From Spongiihabitans sp963422685 (GTDB lineage Bacteria; Pseudomonadota; Gammaproteobacteria; Arenicellales; Poriferihabitantaceae): a DNA stretch of 64,000 bases. The DNA lies in contig OY730442.1 in NCBI GenBank assembly GCA_963422685.1, positions 2,542,001-2,606,000 on the forward strand. Direction: 5' to 3'. Both the position numbers and the translations under genes were made by a program. Positions 9,591 to 21,587 of this stretch are shown one piece after another. How positions within the stretch are numbered: position 1 is the stretch's first letter; every line of letters begins with the position of its first letter. The notes under the pieces are model-generated. The model saw only the letters and a list, made by a program, of their open reading frames with translations. It did not search any database and was not told where the DNA came from.

Positions 9591-10631
9591 ATGACCAAGA
9601 GAGAAAATTCATCAATTCCACAAGTACTCGCGTTTGAAAAAAAGATAGTCCCCAGTGACGGTTATATGTACGGCACTAACTGGGATGAGCGCTATAATGA
9701 AACGCCGCTCAAATTGCAGGAAAAATCAGTACGCGGCACCATATCAAACAGATTAAAACCTGCTATTAAAGGTGACCCTAAAAAACTCAATGCTGAGGTT
9801 GAAAAAGCTAATTTACAACGTGTTGATGCCTGTGCATTAGAGCCACATCAAGATACTTTGAAACTGCATTTTACCTTAAAAATATTAGGCAACATTGCCC
9901 AGCCATCAGCCTGCAATAACGCACTCTTCAAGCAAAGTTATGGTGCCGCGGCTAAGGACTATATAAAGAGAGAAGGTTTTCGCGAATTAGCACGCCGTTA
10001 TGCAACCAACATTGCCAATGCGCGTTTCTTATGGCGTAACCGAGTGGGTGCCGAAAATATAGAAGTACAGGTTAACGCCAAAAATAAAACTGTGAATGAG
10101 ACTTGGATATTTGACGCCACGCAGTTTAGTACTCGATGTTTTGATGTAAAAGATGAAAAAGATGAAAAAGTAAATGAATTAGGGTCACGTATGGCCAGCG
10201 TATTAGCGAGTGAGAATGATTTTTTAATACTCAATATCAATTGTTTTGCCCAGATTGGAAGAGCACAGGAAGTCTATCCAAGTGAAGAGCTGGTATTAGA
10301 TAAAGGAAAAGGCGAAAAGAGCAAAATTTTGTATCATGTTAATAACATCGCAGCCATGCATTCACAAAAAATTGGTAATGCCCTGCGTTCAATAGATACC
10401 TGGTATCCTGAATTTGATGACCCTCAATCCAGTGCCGGCGCTATCGCGATTGAACCCTATGGTGCAGTAACCAACCTCGGCGAAGCCTATCGAACTCCAG
10501 GAGATAAGAAAGATTTTTATACCTTTTTTGATAAATGGGCACGTGGTGAAAAACTTGAGCGTATTGAGGATGAGCATTATGTTATGGCTGTATTGGTACG
10601 CGGTGGTGTATTTGGAAAAAGCGATAAATAA
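9591..10631 (+). CDS. csy3: Csy3 / Cas7f, crRNA backbone subunit
   Basis: 346 aa. Six copies of Cas7f coat the spacer part of the crRNA in the I-F surveillance complex. The N-terminus (LAFEKKIVPSDGYMYGTNW, then KSVRGTISNRLK) is the family signature. A strong Shine-Dalgarno (AAAGGAG) precedes the ATG, in keeping with the need for more copies than the other subunits. Only 9 nt separate it from csy4. Confidence 0.97.
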   Translation: MTKRENSSIPQVLAFEKKIVPSDGYMYGTNWDERYNETPLKLQEKSVRGTISNRLKPAIKGDPKKLNAEVEKANLQRVDACALEPHQDTLKLHFTLKILGNIAQPSACNNALFKQSYGAAAKDYIKREGFRELARRYATNIANARFLWRNRVGAENIEVQVNAKNKTVNETWIFDATQFSTRCFDVKDEKDEKVNELGSRMASVLASENDFLILNINCFAQIGRAQEVYPSEELVLDKGKGEKSKILYHVNNIAAMHSQKIGNALRSIDTWYPEFDDPQSSAGAIAIEPYGAVTNLGEAYRTPGDKKDFYTFFDKWARGEKLERIEDEHYVMAVLVRGGVFGKSDK

Positions 10632-10640
10632 GGAATCACC

Positions 10641-11228
10641 ATGAAATACTATCTTGATATAAACCTATTTCCAGACGCGGAGGCCAACCTGGGTTTCATC
10701 TGGCAAAAAGTTTACCAGAAAATTCATTTAGCCCTGGTAGAAATGAAAACCCCTGACGGCAATTCGGCCATAGCTGTTTCTTTCCCCGAATACGGTGAAA
10801 AGTTTTTCCCGCTGGGGAGCACGCTACGCTTGCTTGCGCCAAGCCACGAGCTGCTGCAACAACTTGATATAGCTAAATTAAATTGTCTACACGATTACAT
10901 CCACTGTAAAGCCATTGAAGAAATACCTCGGTCGGTAACGTTTGCGCGTTTTAAACGGCATCAGTTTAATATCAACCCGGAACGTTTGGCACGCAGACGA
11001 GCCAAACGAAAAGGAGAATCGCTGGAACAAGCCTTGCAACACTATGCCGATTTCAAAGATAAGACCACCCGTCTGCCATTTCTGAATGTAACCAGCTTGT
11101 CCAACGGCAACAAATTTCGATTGTTTATTGGCAGAGAGAAGATTGCACAACCAGTAGTCGGTGAGTTTAATTGCTATGGGCTAAGCAGCCGGGACTTTGG
11201 TAGGCAGGCCACAGTACCCTGGTTCTAA
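10641..11228 (+). CDS. cas6f: Csy4 / Cas6f, crRNA-processing endoribonuclease
   Basis: 195 aa. It cuts the pre-crRNA at the 3' base of each repeat hairpin and stays bound to it. Catalytic His29 falls at the same position as in the well-studied Pseudomonas Csy4; the serine-rich loop (Ser152, Ser154 in NVTSLSNG) and Tyr179 (NCYGLSS) fit the remaining active-site residues. An Arg/Lys-rich helix (RLARRRAKRK, about residues 114-123) would bind the repeat stem. Last gene of the operon; the leader and array start 393 nt downstream. Confidence 0.97.
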   Translation: MKYYLDINLFPDAEANLGFIWQKVYQKIHLALVEMKTPDGNSAIAVSFPEYGEKFFPLGSTLRLLAPSHELLQQLDIAKLNCLHDYIHCKAIEEIPRSVTFARFKRHQFNINPERLARRRAKRKGESLEQALQHYADFKDKTTRLPFLNVTSLSNGNKFRLFIGREKIAQPVVGEFNCYGLSSRDFGRQATVPWF

Positions 11229-11621
11229 ACCCGCTCAAACGCTTTGATTCAATATTGCCCCGAGATAAAAACGCTGTTGGTGCAATGACTGCAATAAAAC
11301 GACAACTCAGTGCGACTGATCAGCCCGTTGCCTCAAATGCACCATTGTCAGCTATGCCATCACAACAGGCAGTATTTTGGTAAATAACAGCACCCGTAAG
11401 TTTAAGCGATAAACCTGACCTTATAATTGGGTGGCAGCTTGGTGTTCCATGCCGCTGCCATACAGGCTATTGGTTTCGTTGTATCTTTAAACCAATAAAA
11501 TTCAGACCCTTAAAAATGTATATATTTTTCAATTAGTTACAACGCAGGGTAAAAACATTGGTTAAATGGGTGTTTGTTATCTAAGTCATTGTTGTAATTA
11601 TATTTTTTTATATTTTATAGT
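11229..11621 (+). promoter_or_regulatory. CRISPR leader
   Basis: The 393 nt between csy4 and the first repeat hold no gene and become strongly A/T-rich (poly-T/TATA stretches in the last 110 nt), as expected of a leader carrying the array promoter and Cas1-Cas2 docking signals. Array orientation fits: all repeats near this end are perfect while the far end is broken, and the repeat reads in the standard I-F sense away from the leader. An exact promoter or IHF site could not be assigned. Confidence 0.8.
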
Positions 11622-12850
11622 GTTCACTGCCGCACAGGCAGCTTAGAAATTCAGGACTATTCCGAAAGTGATACTGAGGCTGTTCACTGCCGCACAGGCA
11701 GCTTAGAAATGTTGTGTTGATGCGTTACGCGGCCTGGGGCCGTTCACTGCCGCACAGGCAGCTTAGAAACTTATCTTGCAAGTACTCAAGATTGTAGCGA
11801 GGTTCACTGCCGCACAGGCAGCTTAGAAAACCGTGCTCTCCGGGCCTGAATGGAAAGCTTAGTTCACTGCCGCACAGGCAGCTTAGAAATCTGGGGGAAT
11901 CAGTGGGGAGGTGAGATGTTTGTTCACTGCCGCACAGGCAGCTTAGAAATCAGTACGAATCGAAGATGAGGACCGATGCCCGTTCACTGCCGCACAGGCA
12001 GCTTAGAAACATAAAAAGGAGGGCCGTAAACGATGTCGAACGTTCACTGCCGCACAGGCAGCTTAGAAAAGCTAGAGGAGCTACGTACTTATAGTGGTAT
12101 TGTTCACTGCCGCACAGGCAGCTTAGAAAGAAAGTGAAGGTGAAGCAAGCCTACACATTTTGTTCACTGCCGCACAGGCAGCTTAGAAATGTATACTCAG
12201 CGGGGGGTTTCATTGGGGGGAGTTCACTGCCGCACAGGCAGCTTAGAAAATAGCAAATAGTACTTGACATAGTGCGTACTAGTTCACTGCCGCACAGGCA
12301 GCTTAGAAAGTCCTGAAATGAACACCAAGGTTAGAATGTTGGTTCACTGCCGCACAGGCAGCTTAGAAACTGCCGGGGAAAATGCTATGAAGCCTTTCGT
12401 TAGTTCACTGCCGCACAGGCAGCTTAGAAATTGTTGAACAGGCTGGTGAACTTGAAATGGCTGTTCACTGCCGCACAGGCAGCTTAGAAACACAAACGCG
12501 TTAAAAAAGCCGAAAGTGAAGGGTTCACTGCCGCACAGGCAGCTTAGAAACAAAAATCCCTAATCAAATCGTTAGCTGAAACGTTCACTGCCGCACAGGC
12601 AGCTTAGAAATGTTGTGTCGATGCGTTACGCGGCCTGGGGCCGTTCACTGCCGCACAGGCAGCTTAGAAACTCATGTCGCTTGTTAATTGCTTGACAGTG
12701 CAGTTCACTGCCGCACAGGCAGCTTAGAAATGAACATTGAAAACAAAGTTCGGGAGCCGCTAGTTCACTGCCGCACAGGCAGCTTAGAAAATACAGTTTC
12801 TTGCTAATTGACCCGTGGCCGCGTTCACTGCCGCACAGGCAGCTTAGAAA

Positions 12851-14683
12851 TTCCAGCTCGCAGTCGTCGCGAGCTGGAGGATGTTCACTGCCGCACAGGC
12901 AGCTTAGAAACTGAACAAAACATGCTTCCTCCGCATTGATTAGTTCACTGCCGCACAGGCAGCTTAGAAAAGCGATTGCGGCGCGTACTATCTGATACGC
13001 GCGTTCACTGCCGCACAGGCAGCTTAGAAATTCCAGCTCGCAGTCGTCGCGAGCTGGAGGATGTTCACTGCCGCACAGGCAGCTTAGAAACCAGCTCGCA
13101 GTCGTCGCGAGCTGGAGGATAGGTTCACTGCCGCACAGGCAGCTTAGAAATTAATGCGATTGCTGGCGCAAGCGATGGCGGCGTTCACTGCCGCACAGGC
13201 AGCTTAGAAAAAGAAATGATTGAGTCCATTAACGGCCCGTTCGTTCACTGCCGCACAGGCAGCTTAGAAATGCGCGTCTCTGATCGCGAGACGCGCGGAT
13301 TGGTTCACTGCCGCACAGGCAGCTTAGAAATCTCATATACGATGTGCGTATCTGTACACTCAGTTCACTGCCGCACAGGCAGCTTAGAAATTAGCCGCCA
13401 TGTCAGCATAATCAAGCTCGCCGTTCACTGCCGCACAGGCAGCTTAGAAAAAAAGTTCCGGAATTTTTCAGGGAAATATGGAGTTCACTGCCGCACAGGC
13501 AGCTTAGAAAAGCGTCCGCGCATATAGCTAGTACGTATCTGTGTTCACTGCCGCACAGGCAGCTTAGAAATTCCAGCTCGCGACTGCGAGCTGGAGGTGT
13601 GCGTTCACTGCCGCACAGGCAGCTTAGAAAAGCGATCGCGTTAACGACTTCAGCGGTCGTCGGTTCACTGCCGCACAGGCAGCTTAGAAAAGCTCGCGAG
13701 TGTACGGCGGAGAGATGCTGCGGTTCACTGCCGCACAGGCAGCTTAGAAACGCGCGTCTGATGCGACGCGCGGGCTGAACACGTTCACTGCCGCACAGGC
13801 AGCTTAGAAATTCCAGCTCGCGACTGCGAGCTGGAGGTGTGCGTTCACTGCCGCACAGGCAGCTTAGAAATGCGCAGCTGCGCGATTGATGACGCGCATC
13901 GCGTTCACTGCCGCACAGGCAGCTTAGAAATCCAGCTCGCAGTCGCGAGCTGGAAGGATAGAGTTCACTGCCGCACAGGCAGCTTAGAAATCCAGCTCGC
14001 AGTCGCGAGCTGGAAGGATAGAGTTCACTGCCGCACAGGCAGCTTAGAAATGTGGATAACTTCGCCCAGGGTGACGTAAGTGGTTCACTGCCGCACAGGC
14101 AGCTTAGAAATGATTGCTCTAGCACAATGCGCCCGCGTTCCGGTTCACTGCCGCACAGGCAGCTTAGAAATGCGCGTCTGATGCGACGCGCGGGCTGAAC
14201 ACGTTCACTGCCGCACAGGCAGCTTAGAAAGTTCTATCTATACTATTGATAGCTCTCTCTTCGTTCACTGCCGCACAGGCAGCTTAGAAATGCGCGTCTG
14301 ATGCGACGCGCGGGCTGAACACGTTCACTGCCGCACAGGCAGCTTAGAAAATCGTACTTGCGCCCGCTGCAGCTCAGTATGCGTTCACTGCCGCACAGGC
14401 AGCTTAGAAAATACGCGCGCTAGATCAATCGCGTACGCGCGTGTTCACTGCCGCACAGGCAGCTTAGAAATGTGGATAACTTCGCCCAGGGTGACGTAAG
14501 TGGTTCACTGCCGCACAGGCAGCTTAGAAATCCCGCGCTTGCACGAGCGCGGGATGGATAGAGTTCACTGCCGCACAGGCAGCTTAGAAAGCTCCAGGGC
14601 CCGCGCTGATAAGACGTGCGTATGTTCACTGCCGCACAGGCAGCTTAGAAATCCCGCGCTTGCACGAGCGCGGGATGGATAGA
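12851..14683. repeat. cluster of palindromic spacers (spacers 21-51)
   Basis: About 15 of these 31 spacers contain perfect hairpins. Examples: TCCAGCTCGC/GCGAGCTGGA, 10-bp stems with 4- or 7-nt loops (12851, 13031, 13091, 13571, 13811, 13931, 13991); TCCCGCGCT/AGCGCGGGA (14531, 14652); GCGCGTCTC/GAGACGCGC (13271); GCGCGTC/GACGCGC (13751, 14171, 14291). Several are exact duplicates of one another. Hairpins are often followed by GGAGG, as if a stem-loop overlapped a ribosome binding site in the source element. Confidence 0.9.
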
Positions 14684-17600
14684 GTTCACTGCCGCACAGG
14701 CAGCTTAGAAACACTGCGGGCGCTCACTAAGAGGGTGATACATGTTCACTGCCGCACAGGCAGCTTAGAAAAATAATCAACAGAAATGGTCAGACAGTCA
14801 AAAGTTCACTGCCGCACAGGCAGCTTAGAAACGGCTCCCGAAGGTATCTTCGAAGTACTTTCAGTTCACTGCCGCACAGGCAGCTTAGAAACAAGTCCGG
14901 GTTGAAGGGTTTCGACCAATAATGTTCACTGCCGCACAGGCAGCTTAGAAATTCCAGTGAGCGTCCCTGCTGGGCCCGGGGACGTTCACTGCCGCACAGG
15001 CAGCTTAGAAATTGGAGCAGTTACGCAATCGTATATGTCATGTGTTCACTGCCGCACAGGCAGCTTAGAAAGATGCGAAACTGTTGGTTAGAACGATGAA
15101 ATTGTTCACTGCCGCACAGGCAGCTTAGAAAACTTCAATCATTCTGATTTTGGTGTACGTGATGTTCACTGCCGCACAGGCAGCTTAGAAAATCAGAAAT
15201 AAACTCTTGCCATTTTTCGTATCGTTCACTGCCGCACAGGCAGCTTAGAAAGTGAAGCCGCTGTTCGTGAAGGTTCCCTGAAGGTTCACTGCCGCACAGG
15301 CAGCTTAGAAAAATCTAGGATGCGTTACTTTAATTCTCTACCTGTTCACTGCCGCACAGGCAGCTTAGAAAATGACGCCTAGCGTCCATTGGAGATTTGG
15401 GAAGTTCACTGCCGCACAGGCAGCTTAGAAAATCCTTGTGTTACATCTGCTTCAGGCGCTTCTGTTCACTGCCGCACAGGCAGCTTAGAAAACCCGGGGC
15501 GCTCACCAGGAGGATGATACATGGTTCACTGCCGCACAGGCAGCTTAGAAAATACGCAATAGCCAGATCAATCGCGTACGCGCGTTCACTGCCGCACAGG
15601 CAGCTTAGAAATCGGTGGTGTCATGTCACTGATGTCGTGTGTGGTTCACTGCCGCACAGGCAGCTTAGAAATTCCATCCGATCATTCGCCCCGGTGACGG
15701 TAAGTTCACTGCCGCACAGGCAGCTTAGAAAGAAGCGTCAATGTAGATGTCAGTGAGCTTATCGTTCACTGCCGCACAGGCAGCTTAGAAAATCAGAAGT
15801 GTTGATCACGGATCGCTCGCCGAGTTCACTGCCGCACAGGCAGCTTAGAAATGATGACTCGCCTTGTTTTTCGAGAACGTGTAGTTCACTGCCGCACAGG
15901 CAGCTTAGAAATTGTCGAGCAGGCCGGCGAACTTGAGATGGCAGTTCACTGCCGCACAGGCAGCTTAGAAAAACACACATGACATACAACAAAGTCAAAA
16001 TCAGTTCACTGCCGCACAGGCAGCTTAGAAATTAATAATCCACTAAGGGGTTTCCGGTCATCCGTTCACTGCCGCACAGGCAGCTTAGAAAAGGAGGATG
16101 ATACATGACATATACAACTGCATGTTCACTGCCGCACAGGCAGCTTAGAAACCCGCGCTTGCACGAGCGCGGGATGGATAGATGTTCACTGCCGCACAGG
16201 CAGCTTAGAAAATACGCGCGCGCTAAATCAATCGCGTACGCGCGTTCACTGCCGCACAGGCAGCTTAGAAAAGTCCGAAAAAAGCCGACACTCATTCCAT
16301 TTTGTTCACTGCCGCACAGGCAGCTTAGAAAAACACATATGACATACAACAAAGTAAAAATTAGTTCACTGCCGCACAGGCAGCTTAGAAAAGTCAAAAC
16401 AGTCTCCTGCGTGTTTTTCTAAAGTTCACTGCCGCACAGGCAGCTTAGAAAGGGTGAAAAATGGCTTTCAGGGGAAGCTGAAAGTTCACTGCCGCACAGG
16501 CAGCTTAGAAATTTTTGCGTATAGCCTCCATGCGACTAGCTTCGTTCACTGCCGCACAGGCAGCTTAGAAACTCTTTTTTATGAGAATATGATTTCTGTA
16601 CGTGTTCACTGCCGCACAGGCAGCTTAGAAAGCCAAATGTTTGCTGCCTGTACTGTCTGTAATGTTCACTGCCGCACAGGCAGCTTAGAAAATCAGAAGT
16701 GTTGATCACGGATCGCTCGCCGAGTTCACTGCCGCACAGGCAGCTTAGAAAATACGCGCGCGCCAAGTCAATTTCGAATGCGCGTTCACTGCCGCACAGG
16801 CAGCTTAGAAATCAGGAAGCCAACCTAAAGCTTCAAAGACAGTGTTCACTGCCGCACAGGCAGCTTAGAAATGTGCATAACTTCGCCAGGGTGACGTAAG
16901 TGCGTTCACTGCCGCACAGGCAGCTTAGAAAGTGGATCACACAATGCGCGCTGATAGTCGCGCGTTCACTGCCGCACAGGCAGCTTAGAAAGCGATCGTC
17001 TGCGCAAGATATCGTATTAATAAGTTCACTGCCGCACAGGCAGCTTAGAAACTGGAGTAGCTACGCGATCGTATATGTCATGCGTTCACTGCCGCACAGG
17101 CAGCTTAGAAAACGTGCGTCAGCGCCAGAAATTGTGTTAACGAGTTCACTGCCGCACAGGCAGCTTAGAAAAGCAGGTACAACAATCCATGGAACTACTC
17201 CATGTTCACTGCCGCACAGGCAGCTTAGAAAGGTAAAACTGTACCGGCGTTACCCACATCTGCGTTCACTGCCGCACAGGCAGCTTAGAAAAGCTCGAAG
17301 AGCTTCGTCGCAATTCCAAGATCGTTCACTGCCGCACAGGCAGCTTAGAAAATTTAGAAGCGTATTTTCCGCCATGGCCTGATGTTCACTGCCGCACAGG
17401 CAGCTTAGAAATTTGCTCAATCTATTGCCAAAGGCTCTCTTCTGTTCACTGCCGCACAGGCAGCTTAGAAACCAATCGATATTTTCTGGCTGCGTACTCG
17501 TTGGTTCACTGCCGCACAGGCAGCTTAGAAATTCAATCTGATCAGACGCCCCGGCGATGGTGAGTTCACTGCCGCACAGGCAGCTTAGAAACCATCGCCC

Positions 17601-17771
17601 GCGCATATAAGACGTCCGTATCTGTTCACTGCCGCACAGGCAGCTTAGAAACCAGCGCCCGCGCATATAAGACGTCCGTATCTGTTCACTGCCGCACAGG
17701 CAGCTTAGAAACCGGCGAGCGTCCGCAGTGGGCCCGCGGGCGCGTTCACTGCCGCACAGGCAGCTTAGAAA

Positions 17772-17803
17772 CTTCAGCCCCGCACCCGCGGGGCTTTTTT
17801 TGC
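17772..17803 (+). terminator. spacer 103 is an intrinsic terminator
   Basis: AGCCCCGC-ACCC-GCGGGGCT forms a perfect 8-bp GC-rich stem followed by a T-run, in the same direction as pre-crRNA transcription. It has every feature of a rho-independent terminator and was presumably captured from a phage intergenic region. Confidence 0.8.
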
Positions 17804-20800
17804 GTTCACTGCCGCACAGGCAGCTTAGAAACGACGAGAAGGCCTTGGCAAGAGTGGGAAGGAGTTCACTGCCGCACAGGCAGCTTAGAAATCAAAGCTT
17901 GCATATCAGGATAAGGATGCCACGTTCACTGCCGCACAGGCAGCTTAGAAAACGCTGGATTATGAGATTGCTGATCAAATCGCGTTCACTGCCGCACAGG
18001 CAGCTTAGAAAGGCGCTAACGCCCGAGGCGCGTATCATATAGTGTTCACTGCCGCACAGGCAGCTTAGAAATGACAAACTCAAATATCTAAGTTTAGGCG
18101 GGGGTTCACTGCCGCACAGGCAGCTTAGAAAACGCGCGGACGCGCCGGATATCGTATTAACGAGTTCACTGCCGCACAGGCAGCTTAGAAAACAGGCTGT
18201 GGATGGATGTGCATAACCCTGTGGTTCACTGCCGCACAGGCAGCTTAGAAAGCCCAAGGATGTGGTGGTCAGGGCCTTTGCGAGTTCACTGCCGCACAGG
18301 CAGCTTAGAAAACTTAGATGTCTTATACAGCGCCGGCGCCAAAGTTCACTGCCGCACAGGCAGCTTAGAAATTTGAAACAACCAGATAGCTGGCAATATC
18401 TTTGTTCACTGCCGCACAGGCAGCTTAGAAAATCCGCGTTGAGTCTTGTGCGCTCTGATATATGTTCACTGCCGCACAGGCAGCTTAGAAAACAGGCGTT
18501 AGCACATGAAATCGTATTAACGAGTTCACTGCCGCACAGGCAGCTTAGAAAGTGCGCGAGCGCTGCGGCAAGCTGTACGCAGGGTTCACTGCCGCACAGG
18601 CAGCTTAGAAACAAGTAGCCCGGCGTCTCTGACCTTTACGCCCGTTCACTGCCGCACAGGCAGCTTAGAAAAGTGAATTCTTCGGTTTCATTTTTTCTGA
18701 CCGGTTCACTGCCGCACAGGCAGCTTAGAAATGAATATTGAAAACAGAGTTCGAGAACCGCTAGTTCACTGCCGCACAGGCAGCTTAGAAAGCCATCGCC
18801 GGATTGCCGCTTACGCGCAACCGGTTCACTGCCGCACAGGCAGCTTAGAAAGTGAAATCGTTCGCGAGCTCGTGTCGCATTCTGTTCACTGCCGCACAGG
18901 CAGCTTAGAAAAAACAAATTAGGTCAGTGCGCAAGCGCTTGTCGTTCACTGCCGCACAGGCAGCTTAGAAATTGAGTGTGATTTTTGAATACTGATAAAT
19001 CCTGTTCACTGCCGCACAGGCAGCTTAGAAAGGCAAGTGGGATATTTGCCTTATTTAATACTGGTTCACTGCCGCACAGGCAGCTTAGAAACTCGCAATC
19101 CTTGTAGTAATTGGATGTTGTGTGTTCACTGCCGCACAGGCAGCTTAGAAAAACATAGTTGTAAAACGGTGTGTAAAGTCCACGTTCACTGCCGCACAGG
19201 CAGCTTAGAAATCAACAGGCCGCTTATTCTTGGTCTCATACTATGTTCACTGCCGCACAGGCAGCTTAGAAACTTCAATCCGATCATTCACCCCGATGAC
19301 GGTGGTTCACTGCCGCACAGGCAGCTTAGAAATCTGGTGTTTTGAAGCGCATCTTGCACTCTTCGTTCACTGCCGCACAGGCAGCTTAGAAATGACGGGT
19401 AATCATCAGAGAAAACCCACTCCTGTTCACTGCCGCACAGGCAGCTTAGAAAACCTCCCCGAGCATGGCCCCGAGCCCCAGCACGTTCACTGCCGCACAG
19501 GCAGCTTAGAAAAGCTGTCGCAGGAGCGATCAAAATAGCCTGGCGTTCACTGCCGCACAGGCAGCTTAGAAATACTCCGAGTCGGACGGGATTATGCAGC
19601 TAACGTTCACTGCCGCACAGGCAGCTTAGAAAGTTTATGACATTCACTTTTTCTGGGCTTTGGAGTTCACTGCCGCACAGGCAGCTTAGAAATGCCATAT
19701 TTCGGAGCGTCGCGCGAATATCAAGTTCACTGCCGCACAGGCAGCTTAGAAAGGCACGTCCGCGCCGTTAGTAACCGAATCAAAGTTCACTGCCGCACAG
19801 GCAGCTTAGAAAAATTTTGCTTTCCTTTGTGAACAAGAGCTTCCGTTCACTGCCGCACAGGCAGCTTAGAAAATGAAATCGTTCGCGAGCTCGCGCCTCA
19901 TTCTGTTCACTGCCGCACAGGCAGCTTAGAAAAAGCGTAAAAATATACGGATTAGCACTGTAATGTTCACTGCCGCACAGGCAGCTTAGAAATTCTGCTG
20001 GTGCTGCTGGTGTCGGCACTCCTGGTTCACTGCCGCACAGGCAGCTTAGAAATCAAAATTCAGCAATCTAAATTGCCCTCTGAAGTTCACTGCCGCACAG
20101 GCAGCTTAGAAAATACGCTCCTGCTCAAGATTCATCGACATGCGGTTCACTGCCGCACAGGCAGCTTAGAAAGGCGGGATGTATACACCTTTTTATAATT
20201 ATGTGTTCACTGCCGCACAGGCAGCTTAGAAAACATCTCAAGTTCATCTGCTGAACATGAAAATGTTCACTGCCGCACAGGCAGCTTAGAAACAATAAAA
20301 AGGAGGGCCGCAAACGATGTCGAACGTTCACTGCCGCACAGGCAGCTTAGAAACTTCTTCCCACACACTCCAACGCCGGAAAATCGTTCACTGCCGCACA
20401 GGCAGCTTAGAAAAGTGGACGTATGTCGATGGGGCTTGAGCGCGAGTTCACTGCCGCACAGGCAGCTTAGAAAAACTACTGAACAGCTTTTGTCTTTGGT
20501 TGGGATGTTCACTGCCGCACAGGCAGCTTAGAAACTCATGTCGCTTGTTAATTGCTTGACAGTGCAGTTCACTGCCGCACAGGCAGCTTAGAAAGCTTTA
20601 AGTGCGGCTGTGATGTTAGCCTTTGCGTTCACTGCCGCACAGGCAGCTTAGAAAAACGCACTATCAGGAGATTAATATGGCTCGCTGTTCACTGCCGCAC
20701 AGGCAGCTTAGAAAAATCAGGCAATGGCGGAAAATACGCTTCTAAAGTTCACTGCCGCACAGGCAGCTTAGAAATTGCCAACATCCTTGGTAAGTACATC

Positions 20801-21375
20801 CTCATCGTTCACTGCCGCACAGGCAGCTTAGAAACAAACGATACAAACAGGCAACACAAAATACCAGTTCACTGCCGCACAGGCAGCTTAGAAAGCCGGC
20901 GGCTGCGCACCCAAAAACCCGACATGGTTCACTGCCGCACAGGCAGCTTAGAAATTGCCATTCAGCAAGCTAAGTTGCCTGATGAAGTTCACTGCCGCAC
21001 AGGCAGCTTAGAAATACCAGAAATCCGGCTGGACACCAAACTGGGTTGTTCACTGCCGCACAGGCAGCTTAGAAATACACCGAGACGTTCCCAAGGAGTG
21101 GTGCCAGGTTCACTGCCGCACAGGCAGCTTAGAAATGGTAGTCATCATGTTAATGGCGTTGCCGTTGGTTCACTGCCGCACAGGCAGCTTAGAAACAGTC
21201 GCTGAGCCAGGCTATTTTGATCGCTCCGTTCACTGCCGCACAGGCAGCTTAGAAACAGTCGCTGAGCCAGGCTATTTTGATCGCTCCGTTCACTGCCGCA
21301 CAGGCAGCTTAGAAATTTACCGCCTCAACGGCCTTGGCCGGCTCCGAGTTCACTGCCGCACAGGCAGCTTAGAAA

Positions 21376-21407
21376 TTCAGCCCCGCGCCCGCGGGGCTTT
21401 TTTTTGC
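21376..21407 (+). terminator. spacer 163 is an intrinsic terminator
   Basis: AGCCCCGC-GCCC-GCGGGGCT followed by T7, nearly the same sequence as spacer 103 but shifted by one base and one substitution. Sense orientation relative to the leader. Confidence 0.8.
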
Positions 21408-21555
21408 GTTCACTGCCGCACAGGCAGCTTAGAAACAGTCGCTGAGCCAGGCTATTTTGATCGCTCCGTTCACTGCCGCACAGGCAGCTTAGAAATAGCT
21501 ATGGTTACACGTATCGGCTCAACGGCTGTTCACTGCCGCACAGGCAGCTTAGAAA

Positions 21556-21587
21556 ACTTCAGCCGCGCAATAGCGCGGCTTTTTTTT
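21556..21587 (+). terminator. spacer 166 is an intrinsic terminator
   Basis: AGCCGCGC-AATA-GCGCGGCT with a following T-run, 8-bp stem, sense orientation. A different terminator from spacers 103 and 163. Confidence 0.8.

Noticed and set aside
11229..11255. IHF-like site just after csy4
   Set aside because: ATCAAAGCGTTTG on the minus strand fails the consensus at the end and is almost 370 nt from the first repeat.
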